From an uncultured Ardenticatenia bacterium (GTDB lineage Bacteria; Chloroflexota; Anaerolineae; Promineifilales; Promineifilaceae), in contig CALLZA010000579.1 of the NCBI GenBank assembly GCA_937858165.1, positions 1-5,196 of the forward strand: a stretch of DNA of 5,196 bases, read 5' to 3'. Every line of letters starts with the position of its first letter. The stretch's first letter is position 1. Made by a program: the position numbers and the translations under genes. This document shows positions 1-5,196 of the stretch, piece after piece. Under the pieces are notes generated by a model. That model saw only the letters and a program-made list of their open reading frames with translations. It was not told the DNA's origin and ran no database searches.

Positions 1-92
1 CTCTCTCGTCCTACCCTTCTTTCTCGTTCTTCTCGTTTTTGTTTCGTCATTTAGTTTCTCCCATCTTCTGTACCGACTATTTTTTTTTTTTT
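1..92. other. Non-genomic read tail with poly-T run (artefact)
   Basis: This stretch lies outside the sequencing adapter and should not be annotated as genome. Positions 1-79 are T/C-rich with no repeat, ORF or motif. Positions 80-92 are a run of 13 T directly abutting the P5 adapter. The opposite end has the mirror arrangement: adapter, 13 A, then A-rich noise. That is the pattern expected when a read runs past the end of a short library fragment. The two noise stretches are not reverse complements of each other, which again argues for random base calls rather than a real terminal repeat. Confidence 0.93.
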
Positions 93-162
93 AATGATCC
101 GGCGCCCACCGAGATCTACACTAGATCGCTCGTCGGCAGCGTCAGATGTGTATAAGAGACAG
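93..162 (+). other. Illumina P5 / Nextera adapter with index and Tn5 mosaic end
   Basis: Positions 93-121 match the Illumina P5 flow-cell oligo, with two A-to-C differences at 99 and 105. Positions 122-129 are an eight-base index (TAGATCGC), 130-143 the Nextera read-1 linker, and 144-162 the 19-bp Tn5 mosaic end (AGATGTGTATAAGAGACAG). The genomic insert begins at 163. Translation of the adapter creates false protein ends: the membrane-protein frame gains a spurious LSLIHI and stop, and another frame starts with the telltale MCIRDS. This is library construct sequence left in the assembly, not a natural transposon end. Confidence 0.98.
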
Positions 163-939
163 CCCCCAGACCACCCACGCCCCCACCAGGCCAAATAGCG
201 CCAGGTGGAACACAAACAGCCACAAGCTCAACCCGGCTTGTGGTACGTCGCCGCGGTGGATGAACAATACCAGCAAGTCCAGCCCCGACGCGGCCATCAT
301 CATGATCGGTATCAGCCGAATGCGTTCCCAATCCCGCTCCACCCAAAACCACAACAACCCCGCCCCGAAAGCAGCAAACCAGGCGGCAAAGATGCGGGTC
401 ATCAGCGGCGTCGTCGGCCACGGCCAGCGGGCGACAACCGGCGCGGGAAAGAGGATGGCCAGAGTGCCCAGCAGCAGCAGCAACGCTCCCAGAGCCACGG
501 CAACGCCGCGCACGACCGGCTTGACCGGCGTCGTGACCTGCCAGTTGGCCTGCGGCCGTTCGTGCCGCATGTAAATCCACAGCGCCAGCAGCGGCGCGCC
601 GACGTAGACCAGCAGCCAATAGGCCAAACGCACGCCAGGCGCGAAGCGATCGAGGTGGAGCACGGTGACGCCGCTGATGAGCGCCCCGGCGGTGACGAGG
701 ACGGGCACCAGAAAGCGCGCCGGCTCCCACAGGCCGCGGGCCGTCACCAGGCTGACGACGAACGCGCCGCTCAGGTAGAGCGCGCCGAACAGGGCGGCGT
801 TAATGGGCGGGGTGATCTCCCAGAAGAAGAGCGTGGCTGTGCGCGTGGGGAAGAGGATGAGCGAGGTTGCGCCGATAAGAGCGTTGATGGCCACGAACCA
901 CAAGGTGACCCGTGCGGCGAGGGAAAGAGGTCGGTCCAT
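163..939 (-). CDS. Multi-pass membrane protein with duplicated four-helix unit, 3' end missing
   Basis: This encodes an integral membrane protein of unknown function; I do not recognise the family. 259 genomic residues are visible; the reading frame then enters the adapter, so the stop codon is lost. About eight hydrophobic segments can be seen, near residues 10-30, 48-67, 74-94, 104-124, 142-166, 178-200, 207-228 and 238-259. The halves are alike. LFP at 29-31 matches LFP at 163-165, W40..TP44 matches W174..TP178, G58 matches G192, W71-E72..R75 matches W204-E205..R208, and H95 matches H228. This implies a tandem duplication of a four-helix unit. Because the second unit is nearly complete, only a few C-terminal residues are probably missing. 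The ATG at 937-939 is preceded by CAGGAGT (951-957), about 11 nt upstream, which is acceptable though slightly long. No signal peptide separate from helix 1 and no catalytic motif are visible. Confidence 0.8.
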
Positions 940-1012
940 GGAAAGTCGCTACTCCTGAAAGGCTGGACAGGTAAGATAAACTGTCTGTGACATACTGTAC
1001 GGCAAAAGGATA

Positions 1013-1073
1013 AACCACAGGTTACCCAGATTTCACAGATTAGGAAGAAGAAACCGCAGATTACGCCGATTTC
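1013..1073 (+). repeat. Two degenerate direct copies of a 22-bp intergenic repeat
   Basis: Positions 1013-1034 and 1052-1073 are related 22-mers, 18 of 22 identical, of the form AACC(A/G)CAG(G/A)TTAC followed by GATTTC. A partial extra unit (CACAGATTA) lies at 1034-1042. The CCGCAGATTA core at 1054-1063 recurs exactly at 3253-3262 in the cysE-cysK spacer, so this looks like a dispersed intergenic repeat family rather than local chance. No protein-coding potential or function is evident. Confidence 0.6.
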
Positions 1074-1099
1074 GAGCTGGAAATCTATGTCATCAGTGG
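1054..1099. repeat. Imperfect inverted repeat (hairpin) of the CCGCAGATTA family
   Basis: The arm at 1059-1073 and the arm at 1080-1094 are imperfect reverse complements (11 of 15 positions), separated by the 6-nt loop GAGCTG. Pairing extends weakly outward to 1054 and 1099. It ends directly beside the left end of the IS256-family element at 1101. It lies between the IS and the membrane-protein gene. It lacks a T-run in either direction, so a simple intrinsic terminator is not supported. Confidence 0.5.
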
Positions 1100-1100
1100 G

Positions 1101-1127
1101 GGGTGTGTCTTGAATTGTGTGTAACCA
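1101..1127 (+). repeat. IS256-family terminal inverted repeat, left
   Basis: This 27-bp end matches the reverse complement of 2446-2472 at 24 of 27 positions, differing at positions 4, 10 and 11. The inner 16 bp (GAATTGTGTGTAACCA) are identical. It lies 22 bp past the transposase stop codon. Confidence 0.92.
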
Positions 1128-1149
1128 CCTTTCAGAGATAACAAGGCCA

Positions 1150-2400
1150 TCATAGCGCAAACCGACCCTCAAACCGAATCGCCAGTTGATTGAGGATCTT
1201 GGCCCAGTCGCGGATGGGCGCTGTCCACTGACGGGTGATACGCTGGGTGGCCAGATACATCAACTTGCGGGCCGCCTCGGGCGTGGGAAAGGCGGCCTTG
1301 GTCTTCATCACCTTGCGCAGTTGGCGGTGGTAGCTCTCCACGCTGTTGGTGGTGTAGATGATGCGTCGAATCTCGGCTGGATAGTCGAAGAAGGTGGATA
1401 CCTCAGGCCAGTTGGTCTGCCAGGCGCGGACGGCCATCGGGTACTTCGTCCCCCAGCGCTGGTCTAGCTGGCCCAGGTTGGCCTCCGCCTCGTCCCGTGT
1501 GGCCGCCTGATAGACCTGTTTCAGGTCGGCCACGAAGGCCTTGTGGTCCTTCCAGGAGACGTATTTCAGGCTGCTGCGAATCTGGTGGATGACGCAGCGC
1601 TGCACCTGGGTCTGCGGAAACACAGCCCGGATGGCCTCGCTGAAGCCGTTCAGCCCGTCAACGCAGGCCAGGAAGATATCGGCCACGCCCCGGTTCTGCA
1701 GGTCGGTCAGGACGCTCAGCCAGAAGTTGGCTCCTTCGCCGCCGTCGCCGAGCCAGTGGCCCAGGATATCCCGCTGTCCCTCCATATCCACGCCCAGGAC
1801 GTTGTAGACCGCGGTGTTGGCCACCCGGCCTTCCCGCCGCAGCTTGATATGGATGGCGTCCAGGTAAACGATGGGGTAGATGCGCGCCAGCGGTCGATTC
1901 TGCCACGCCTCGACCAGCGGCCAGACCTTCTCGGTGATGGTGCTGATGGTCGCCGCCGAGATGTCGACGCCGTACAACTCGGCCAGCGTCCCGGCGATGT
2001 CGCGGGTGGACAGCCCGCGAGCGTACATGGCCAGTATCTTCTCTTCCAGTTCGTTGGTGTTGCCGGCGTACCTGGCCAGTATCTGCGGCTCGAATTCGCC
2101 GTTCCGGTCGCGCGGTACTTGCACGCTCGCCTCCCCGGTGGAGGTACGCACCTTCTTGGCGTAACGTCCGTTACGGTTGTTGCCCGAGTTGCGACCAGCC
2201 GCTTCATACGGCTCGTAACCCAGGTGCTCGGTCAACTCCCCCTCCAGCATCTGTTCCAGGGTCGAGGCAAAGAGCTTGGCGAATACCCCTTCCTTGCCGA
2301 AGAAGTCGTCCATCGACTGAACCTTGGCCAGTTCAGCCTGCACTTCCTCCGCCGTTGGCATATACTCTTGCGGTGATTGTGGTTTCTTCTGTTTCGTCAT
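1150..2400 (-). CDS. IS256-family (mutator-type) DDE transposase
   Basis: A 416-residue transposase that would catalyse excision and reinsertion of its own element, acting on the inverted repeats at 1101-1127 and 2446-2472. The N-terminal half (about 40-155) carries the family's charged DNA-binding region, including NRNGRY near 75-80 and the LSTRDI helix-turn-helix-like stretch at 130-135. The catalytic triad is visible: D181 in YLDAIHIK, D248 in ACVDGLNGF and E355 in TTNSVESYHRQLRK. The D-D and D-E spacings of 67 and 107 residues are those expected for IS256 members. The conserved CVIHQIRSS block follows D248. Length is normal, with no frameshift or internal stop, so the element may be active. 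The ATG at 2398-2400 has a strong GGAGG (2408-2412) 7 nt upstream. The gene lies entirely between the terminal repeats. Confidence 0.97.
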   Translation of the reverse strand: MTKQKKPQSPQEYMPTAEEVQAELAKVQSMDDFFGKEGVFAKLFASTLEQMLEGELTEHLGYEPYEAAGRNSGNNRNGRYAKKVRTSTGEASVQVPRDRNGEFEPQILARYAGNTNELEEKILAMYARGLSTRDIAGTLAELYGVDISAATISTITEKVWPLVEAWQNRPLARIYPIVYLDAIHIKLRREGRVANTAVYNVLGVDMEGQRDILGHWLGDGGEGANFWLSVLTDLQNRGVADIFLACVDGLNGFSEAIRAVFPQTQVQRCVIHQIRSSLKYVSWKDHKAFVADLKQVYQAATRDEAEANLGQLDQRWGTKYPMAVRAWQTNWPEVSTFFDYPAEIRRIIYTTNSVESYHRQLRKVMKTKAAFPTPEAARKLMYLATQRITRQWTAPIRDWAKILNQLAIRFEGRFAL

Positions 2401-2407
2401 GGTGTAA

Positions 2408-2458
2408 CCTCCCGCCGCCTCCGCGGCTATACTCTAGTCGTTTCCTGGTTACACACAA
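2408..2458 (-). promoter_or_regulatory. Possible transposase promoter, leader hairpin and strong RBS
   Basis: On the minus strand a weak promoter can be drawn: TTGTGT (2453-2458) inside the right inverted repeat as -35, 16 nt, then TAGAGT (2431-2436) as -10. A perfect 5-bp stem with a 4-nt loop (2414-2427, GCCGC/GCGGC) comes just before the Shine-Dalgarno GGAGG at 2408-2412. The ribosome site is convincing and fixes the start codon. The promoter is only a weak match and the regulatory meaning of the stem is inference. Confidence 0.3.
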
Positions 2459-2472
2459 TTCCTGACACTCCC
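2446..2472 (-). repeat. IS256-family terminal inverted repeat, right
   Basis: This is the mate of 1101-1127: 24 of 27 bases match when reverse-complemented. Its outermost CC (2471-2472) also forms the base of the hairpin that extends into the cysE 3' flank. Confidence 0.92.
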
Positions 2473-2494
2473 AGGGGAGAGCACTCTTCCCTGG
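2471..2494 (-). terminator. Hairpin after cysE, candidate terminator without a T-run
   Basis: Positions 2471-2481 and 2484-2494 form an 11-bp near-perfect stem (one mismatch) with a tiny CA loop. The stem begins 9 nt after the cysE stop on the minus strand, where an intrinsic terminator would sit. The expected T-run should lie just past 2471, but that position is the first base pair of the IS256-family element, so no T-run is present. It may be a terminator interrupted by the insertion, or simply a structured 3' end. Confidence 0.45.
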
Positions 2495-2503
2495 CCCCTT
2501 CTT

Positions 2504-3229
2504 CTAGATGTGTGCCGCGTAGCTATCCTCAACGTCGAGCATCCCTTCCCACTGCTCCTGGTGTTGCGTGGCCAGTTCTTGCTCCACAGCGCGCAGGCGG
2601 CCGCTCAACTCGGCCAGCATCTCCATGGTGATGTCGGGCGTGATGTTGTGATGCAGGTCCATGTCTTCGTGGCCGAGGGGTGGCAGGGCCAGCGGCGGAG
2701 CGACCGGCTGGACGGCGCTGCGCGGCCGGGCGCGGCCGGGCACGCCGACGACGACCGAGCCGGGCGGCACGTCCTTGACGACGACGGCGTTGGAGCCGAT
2801 GCGGGAGTGTGATCCGATGCGGATAGGGCCAAGAATTTGCGCCCCCGCGCCGACGACGACGTGGTCTTCCAGCGTCGGGTGGCGCTTGGCCTTGATCAGG
2901 TCCACGCCGCCCAAAGTCACGTTGTGGTAGAGCAGCACGTTGTCGCCGATCTCGGCCGTCTCACCGATGACTGTGCCCATGCCGTGGTCGATGACCAGGC
3001 AGCGGCCGATGCGCGCGCCGGGGTGGATCTCGATGCCGGTGTAGAAGCGGCCGAACTGCGACACCATTCGCCCCAGGAAGTAGAGCTGCCGCCGCCACAG
3101 CGCGTGGGCCAGGCGGTGGAACCACAGGGCGTGCAGCCCGGGGTAGGCCAGCAGAATCTCCAGCCGCGACCGCGCCGCCGGGTCGTTGTCCATGAACGCT
3201 TGAATATCGCGTCGCAGTGTTGCGAACAT
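2504..3229 (-). CDS. cysE: Serine O-acetyltransferase
   Basis: This enzyme transfers acetyl from acetyl-CoA to L-serine, giving O-acetylserine, the committed step of cysteine synthesis in the cytoplasm. The 241-residue protein has a short helical N-terminus, then a left-handed beta-helix of hexapeptide repeats from about residue 65 to 165, with GVPGR closing the fold. Key residues align by spacing with E. coli CysE: D16 (its D92), D81-H82 in the [12 protein letters not shown] motif (its D157-H158), and H117 in KRHPTLED (its H193). It lacks the long N-terminal extension of the E. coli enzyme, as in EpsC-like short forms. After residue 167 come a Pro-rich linker (about 170-185) and a probable helix (about 200-230). 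The last residue is Ile241, the residue type CysE inserts into the CysK active site. The start at 3227-3229 has GAGG (3238-3241) 8 nt upstream. The gene follows cysK in the same orientation. Confidence 0.95.
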   Translation of the reverse strand: MFATLRRDIQAFMDNDPAARSRLEILLAYPGLHALWFHRLAHALWRRQLYFLGRMVSQFGRFYTGIEIHPGARIGRCLVIDHGMGTVIGETAEIGDNVLLYHNVTLGGVDLIKAKRHPTLEDHVVVGAGAQILGPIRIGSHSRIGSNAVVVKDVPPGSVVVGVPGRARPRSAVQPVAPPLALPPLGHEDMDLHHNITPDITMEMLAELSGRLRAVEQELATQHQEQWEGMLDVEDSYAAHI

Positions 3230-3249
3230 AGTATTTGCCTCAGAATATT

Positions 3250-3379
3250 GATCCGCAGATTAGTAAGAACCTCACGCAAAGATCGCTAAGGACGCAAAGA
3301 AGAAATTTCACTTAGCGTTCTTGGCGTCCTTGCGTGAGGTTCTTCTGGTAATCTGCCCAATCTGCCCAATCTGCGGATC
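3250..3379. repeat. Nested inverted repeat filling the cysE-cysK spacer
   Basis: The outer arms are perfect 12-bp complements: GATCCGCAGATT at 3250-3261 and its reverse complement at 3368-3379. Inside them is a long hairpin, 3265-3344, with a perfect 15-bp outer stem (AAGAACCTCACGCAA at 3265-3279 against 3330-3344). Imperfect pairing then continues to a palindromic AAATTT centre at 3303-3308. The right side also carries three tandem 9-mers, AATCTGCCC at 3350-3358 and 3359-3367 and AATCTGCGG at 3368-3376. The transcript would fold strongly on either strand. It could protect an mRNA end or attenuate between cysK and cysE, but no T-run marks it as a standard terminator. The CCGCAGATTA core is shared with 1054-1063, which suggests a dispersed repeat family. 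Confidence 0.85.
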
Positions 3380-3386
3380 GTTTCTC

Positions 3387-4325
3387 TTATCCCTCGCGCA
3401 GGTCGGCGTAGAGGACGGTGCTCAGGTAGCGCTCGCCGTTCGACGGGATGATAACGGCGATGAGCTTGCCGGCGTTCTCCGGCCGCTGAGCCACTTGCCG
3501 CGCGGCATGGACGGCCGCGCCGGAGGAGATGCCAACCAAAATACCCTCTTCAGCGCCGACGCGCCGGGCCATGCTGATCGCCTCGTCGTTGGTCACGCGG
3601 ATGACCTCATCGATGATGCCGGTGTTGAGCACCGCCGGCACGAAGCCCGCGCCGATGCCCTGAATCTTGTGCGATCCCGGCTGGCCGCCGGAGAGCACCG
3701 GCGAGTCGGCCGGCTCGACGGCGATGGCCTGGAACGACGGCTTGCGGGCCTTGATGACTTCGGCCACGCCGGTGATCGTGCCGCCCGTGCCCACGCCGGA
3801 GACGAGAATGTCCACCTGGCCGTCGGTGTCGCGCCAGATCTCTTCGGCCGTCGTCCGGCGGTGGATTTCCGGGTTGGCCGGGTTCAGGAACTGCTGCGGG
3901 ATGAAGTAGCGCGCGTCGGCGGCCGCCATCTCTTCGGCCTTGGCGATGGCGGCGCGCATCCCCTGCGCGCCGGGGGTCAGCACCAGTTCCGCCCCATAGG
4001 CCCGCAGCAACAGCCGCCGCTCCATGCTCATCGTGTCGGGCATAACCAGCGTCAGCGGATACCCCTTGGCGGCGCATACAAAAGCCAGGGCGATGCCGGT
4101 GTTGCCGCTGGTCGGCTCCAGAATGATGGTATCGGGGCCGAGGCGGCCGTCGCGTTCGGCAGCCTCGATCATGCTGACGCCGATGCGGTCTTTGACGCTC
4201 GACGCCGGATTGAAGAACTCCAGCTTGGCCACGACGCGGGCCGCCGCGCCGTCGGTGACGCGGTTGAGTTGCACCAGAGGGGTGTTGCCGATCAGGTCGG
4301 TGACGTTATTGGCAATGCGTGCCAT
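3387..4325 (-). CDS. cysK: Cysteine synthase (O-acetylserine sulfhydrylase)
   Basis: A pyridoxal-phosphate enzyme that combines O-acetylserine with sulfide to give cysteine and acetate. Its substrate is the product of the neighbouring cysE. At 312 residues it has normal length. Visible family marks are IGNTPLVQL (12-20), the PLP-binding lysine K45 in SSVKDRIG, the substrate loop TSGNTG (72-77), the phosphate-binding GVGTGGT loop (177-183), and [11 protein letters not shown] leading to [12 protein letters not shown] (204-230). GISSGA (265-270) holds the serine expected near the PLP ring nitrogen, and [10 protein letters not shown] follows at 294-303. The [19 protein letters not shown] stretch favours the CysK type over CysM or cystathionine beta-synthase, and there is no extra C-terminal domain. 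The ATG at 4323-4325 has AAGGAGT (4334-4340) upstream with AGGAG spaced 9 nt. cysE follows on the same strand after a structured 157-bp gap. No frameshift or missing key residue is seen. Confidence 0.97.
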   Translation of the reverse strand: MARIANNVTDLIGNTPLVQLNRVTDGAAARVVAKLEFFNPASSVKDRIGVSMIEAAERDGRLGPDTIILEPTSGNTGIALAFVCAAKGYPLTLVMPDTMSMERRLLLRAYGAELVLTPGAQGMRAAIAKAEEMAAADARYFIPQQFLNPANPEIHRRTTAEEIWRDTDGQVDILVSGVGTGGTITGVAEVIKARKPSFQAIAVEPADSPVLSGGQPGSHKIQGIGAGFVPAVLNTGIIDEVIRVTNDEAISMARRVGAEEGILVGISSGAAVHAARQVAQRPENAGKLIAVIIPSNGERYLSTVLYADLREG

Positions 4326-4349
4326 ATTGGTTAACTCCTTTCACTCGTA

Positions 4350-4388
4350 GGGGGTGGGCCAAGCGCCGCGCTTCCGGCTATGGCCCCC
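4350..4388 (-). promoter_or_regulatory. GC-rich hairpin in the cysK leader
   Basis: A perfect 5-bp stem with a 3-nt loop, AAGCG-CCG-CGCTT at 4361-4373, is extended by GCC (4358-4360) against GGC (4376-4378). It is flanked by GGGGG (4350-4354) against CCCCC (4384-4388). It lies just upstream of the cysK ribosome site and downstream of a possible promoter. There is no T-run on the minus strand after the stem, so it is unlikely to be the terminator of the upstream repair gene. A leader role is only inference. Confidence 0.35.
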
Positions 4389-4403
4389 AGCTATGTGGAC
4401 TGT

Positions 4404-4433
4404 AGTCTAACTTATGCGCCAAGTTGCGGGCAA
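4404..4433 (-). promoter_or_regulatory. Possible sigma-70-type promoter for cysK
   Basis: On the minus strand TTGCCC (4428-4433) and TAGACT (4404-4409) are separated by 18 nt. Each matches the -35 and -10 consensus at four of six bases. The position, about 80 bp before the cysK start and in the 124-bp gap after the repair gene, is sensible. The match is weak and could be chance in this composition. Confidence 0.22.
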
Positions 4434-4449
4434 TGAACTCAGGCTGCGT

Positions 4450-4989
4450 TTATTCTCTGGCAGCCCTTTCGGCCAGGCGCGCCTGCACCGCCTCGCTCGT
4501 CAACTCACGCCAGGCGTCGCCGCCGTTCCAGCGTGCCGCGGGTTCGGACCGCTGGCGAAGCCGGTCGGCTACGGCGATGGCATCTACGTTCAGCACCAGG
4601 TTCCGCTTGCCGATGTCACGCAGCGCCCAGTTGACCGCCTTCTTGACAAAGTTACGCCCGTCGCCTGCTTCTCGCTCGATGACGGGCAAAAAGGCCAGCA
4701 ACGCCGCGTTGCTCGTCTTCTGGTCGCGGTGGGCCAGGTCGGCCATGAGGACGAAGCCGGCGCGCTTGACGAACGCCTCCGGCCGGGCGCTCCACTCCAG
4801 GGACTTGGCGTAGGCCAACGGCGTGTGGGCAAACAGGTTGCCGCACGCCTGATCGCACACCTCCCAACTGTCGAAGTCGGCCGCCCAGCCTTCCATCTGC
4901 GCCTCGTCCACCCACTGCGGCCGGTCGACCATCGTCGCCAGAACGCGCGTCTCGCGGCTGGGGTAAGCCCACAGGCGCAGCGCCAGGGT
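4450..4989 (-). CDS. AlkD-like DNA alkylation repair protein, N-terminus missing
   Basis: The 179 visible residues resemble the DNA alkylation repair (AlkD-type HEAT-like repeat) family, which removes bulky or cationic alkylated purines such as N3-methyladenine and N7-methylguanine. In fragment numbering, W42 and D46 in SWEVCDQ match the family's W-x3-D pair (W109/D113 of Bacillus cereus AlkD). R76 in FVKRAGF fits the conserved arginine, and W121 in KKAVNWALRDIGK fits the later tryptophan. The chain is mostly helical, as expected. The gene runs into the adapter at 4991, so the true start lies outside the window; compared with AlkD at roughly 237 residues, about 50-65 N-terminal residues are missing. 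The apparent MCIRDS start is adapter-derived and false. The stop is TAA at 4450-4452. cysK follows 124 bp downstream on the same strand; there is no evidence of functional linkage. Confidence 0.85.
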   Translation of the reverse strand, partial: TLALRLWAYPSRETRVLATMVDRPQWVDEAQMEGWAADFDSWEVCDQACGNLFAHTPLAYAKSLEWSARPEAFVKRAGFVLMADLAHRDQKTSNAALLAFLPVIEREAGDGRNFVKKAVNWALRDIGKRNLVLNVDAIAVADRLRQRSEPAARWNGGDAWRELTSEAVQARLAERAARE

Positions 4990-4990
4990 G

Positions 4991-5060
4991 CTGTCTCTTA
5001 TACACATCTGACGCTGCCGACGAGCGATCTAGTGTAGATCTCGGTGGTCGCCGTATCATT
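4991..5060 (-). other. Illumina P5 / Nextera adapter, reverse complement
   Basis: Positions 4991-5009 are the reverse-complemented 19-bp Tn5 mosaic end, 5010-5023 the read-1 linker, 5024-5031 the same index as on the left, and 5032-5060 a perfect P5 oligo. The genomic insert ends at 4990. Any protein reaching this stretch has false residues, such as MCIRDS at the start of the repair protein or the tail VSYTHLTLPTSDLV in the opposite strand. Confidence 0.98.
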
Positions 5061-5196
5061 AAAAAAAAAAAAAGACAGTACGGAAGGAGCGTGCGTACGG
5101 ATGTCGATATACACAGACGACACAAAGTAAAATCAAGACAAATCACGCAACTACAGAAGCAACAAAAAAGATACACGAGAGCAGAGGAAGACACAA
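5061..5196. other. Poly-A run and non-genomic read tail (artefact)
   Basis: Thirteen A (5061-5073) follow the adapter directly. The remaining A-rich sequence has no coding or structural signal. This is what reads produce after running off the end of a fragment. A minus-strand frame through here encodes FFFLMIRRPPRSTL, a peptide typical of adapter-contaminated databases. Confidence 0.93.

Larger units (their letters stand above)
1101..2472 (-). mobile_element. Complete IS256-family insertion sequence, about 1.37 kb
   Basis: The element is bounded by imperfect terminal inverted repeats at 1101-1127 and 2446-2472 and encodes one intact DDE transposase reading leftwards. Both ends start with GGG, then (T/A)GTGTC, and share the 16-mer GAATTGTGTGTAACCA. 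The AATTGTGT core is typical of IS256-type ends. Length and single-ORF layout fit the family. I looked for an 8-9 bp target duplication: the left flank (1093-1100, TCAGTGGG) and right flank (2473-2480, AGGGGAGA) do not match. The element may be old, may have undergone recombination between copies, or the assembler may have joined two different loci through a multicopy IS. The right end abuts a hairpin just past cysE. Confidence 0.93.

Noticed and set aside
116..730. Long minus-strand open frame of 204 codons overlapping the membrane-protein gene
   Set aside because: It is an out-of-frame shadow of the membrane-protein gene in GC-rich DNA: Arg/Ala/Gly-rich, no family features, and its tail is adapter translation.
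1081..1100. Target-site duplication for the IS
   Set aside because: Comparing 8-9 bases on each side, also with one to three base shifts of the boundaries, gave no match to the sequence after 2472.
1543..2376. Plus-strand open frame of 277 codons opposite the transposase
   Set aside because: It is antisense to an intact IS256-family transposase with all catalytic residues, and its composition is typical of a shadow frame.
3350..3376. Three tandem 9-mers considered as a small CRISPR-like or iteron array
   Set aside because: The units are directly adjacent with no spacers, only three in number and part of a larger inverted repeat. No Cas or replication genes are present.
3321..4334. Plus-strand open frame of 337 codons opposite cysK
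   Set aside because: It is the antisense shadow of cysK, rich in Arg, Asp, Gly and His, with no recognisable motif. cysK has full family motifs and a good ribosome site.
4450..5007. MCIRDS as the true N-terminus of the repair protein
   Set aside because: Those residues are encoded by the adapter from 4991 onward; the real start lies beyond the contig.
93..5060. Inverted 70-bp ends considered as terminal repeats of a linear element or transposon
   Set aside because: They match Illumina P5, index, Nextera linker and Tn5 mosaic end, in that order, so they are library adapters.

Overview
This window looks like a short-read (Nextera-type) metagenomic or draft contig from a GC-rich bacterium. The biological insert runs from about 163 to 4990. 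The two outer ends are not genomic: both carry the Illumina P5/Nextera adapter with the same index, followed by a homopolymer run and unstructured read-tail sequence. The organism cannot be fixed from the sequence. The GC-rich coding style, a GC-rich IS256-family transposase, and intergenic repeats of the 'CCGCAGATTA' and 'CTCACGCAAAG...GACGCAAAG' kinds would suit an environmental Chloroflexota-like bacterium, but that is a low-confidence inference.

All credible genes lie on the minus strand, so the biological order reads from high to low coordinates. (1) 4450-4989: C-terminal 179 residues of an AlkD-like DNA alkylation repair protein, cut off by the contig end. (2) 3387-4325: complete cysteine synthase (cysK), with a good ribosome binding site and a GC-rich hairpin in its leader. 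(3) 3230-3386: a 157-bp spacer almost filled by a nested inverted repeat. (4) 2504-3229: complete serine O-acetyltransferase (cysE) of the short type, with a long C-terminal tail ending in isoleucine. (5) 1101-2472: complete IS256-family insertion sequence with 27-bp imperfect terminal inverted repeats and an intact DDE transposase, sitting 31 bp past the cysE stop against a hairpin that may be the cysE terminator. (6) 940-1100: a spacer with two copies of a degenerate repeat and an inverted-repeat hairpin. (7) 163-939: a multi-pass membrane protein built from two tandem four-helix repeats, cut near its C-terminus by the contig end.

Functionally, cysE and cysK make a two-step cysteine pathway: serine to O-acetylserine, then sulfide to cysteine. 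The conserved C-terminal isoleucine of CysE suggests the two enzymes can form the classical cysteine synthase complex. The alkylation-repair and membrane-protein genes have no evident link to this. The IS lacks an obvious target duplication and is longer than typical short reads, so the join between the cysteine genes and the membrane-protein gene could be an assembly chimera. I see no convincing previously undescribed system. The points most worth checking are the adapter-bounded ends, the IS junctions, the nested intergenic repeats and the duplicated membrane protein.
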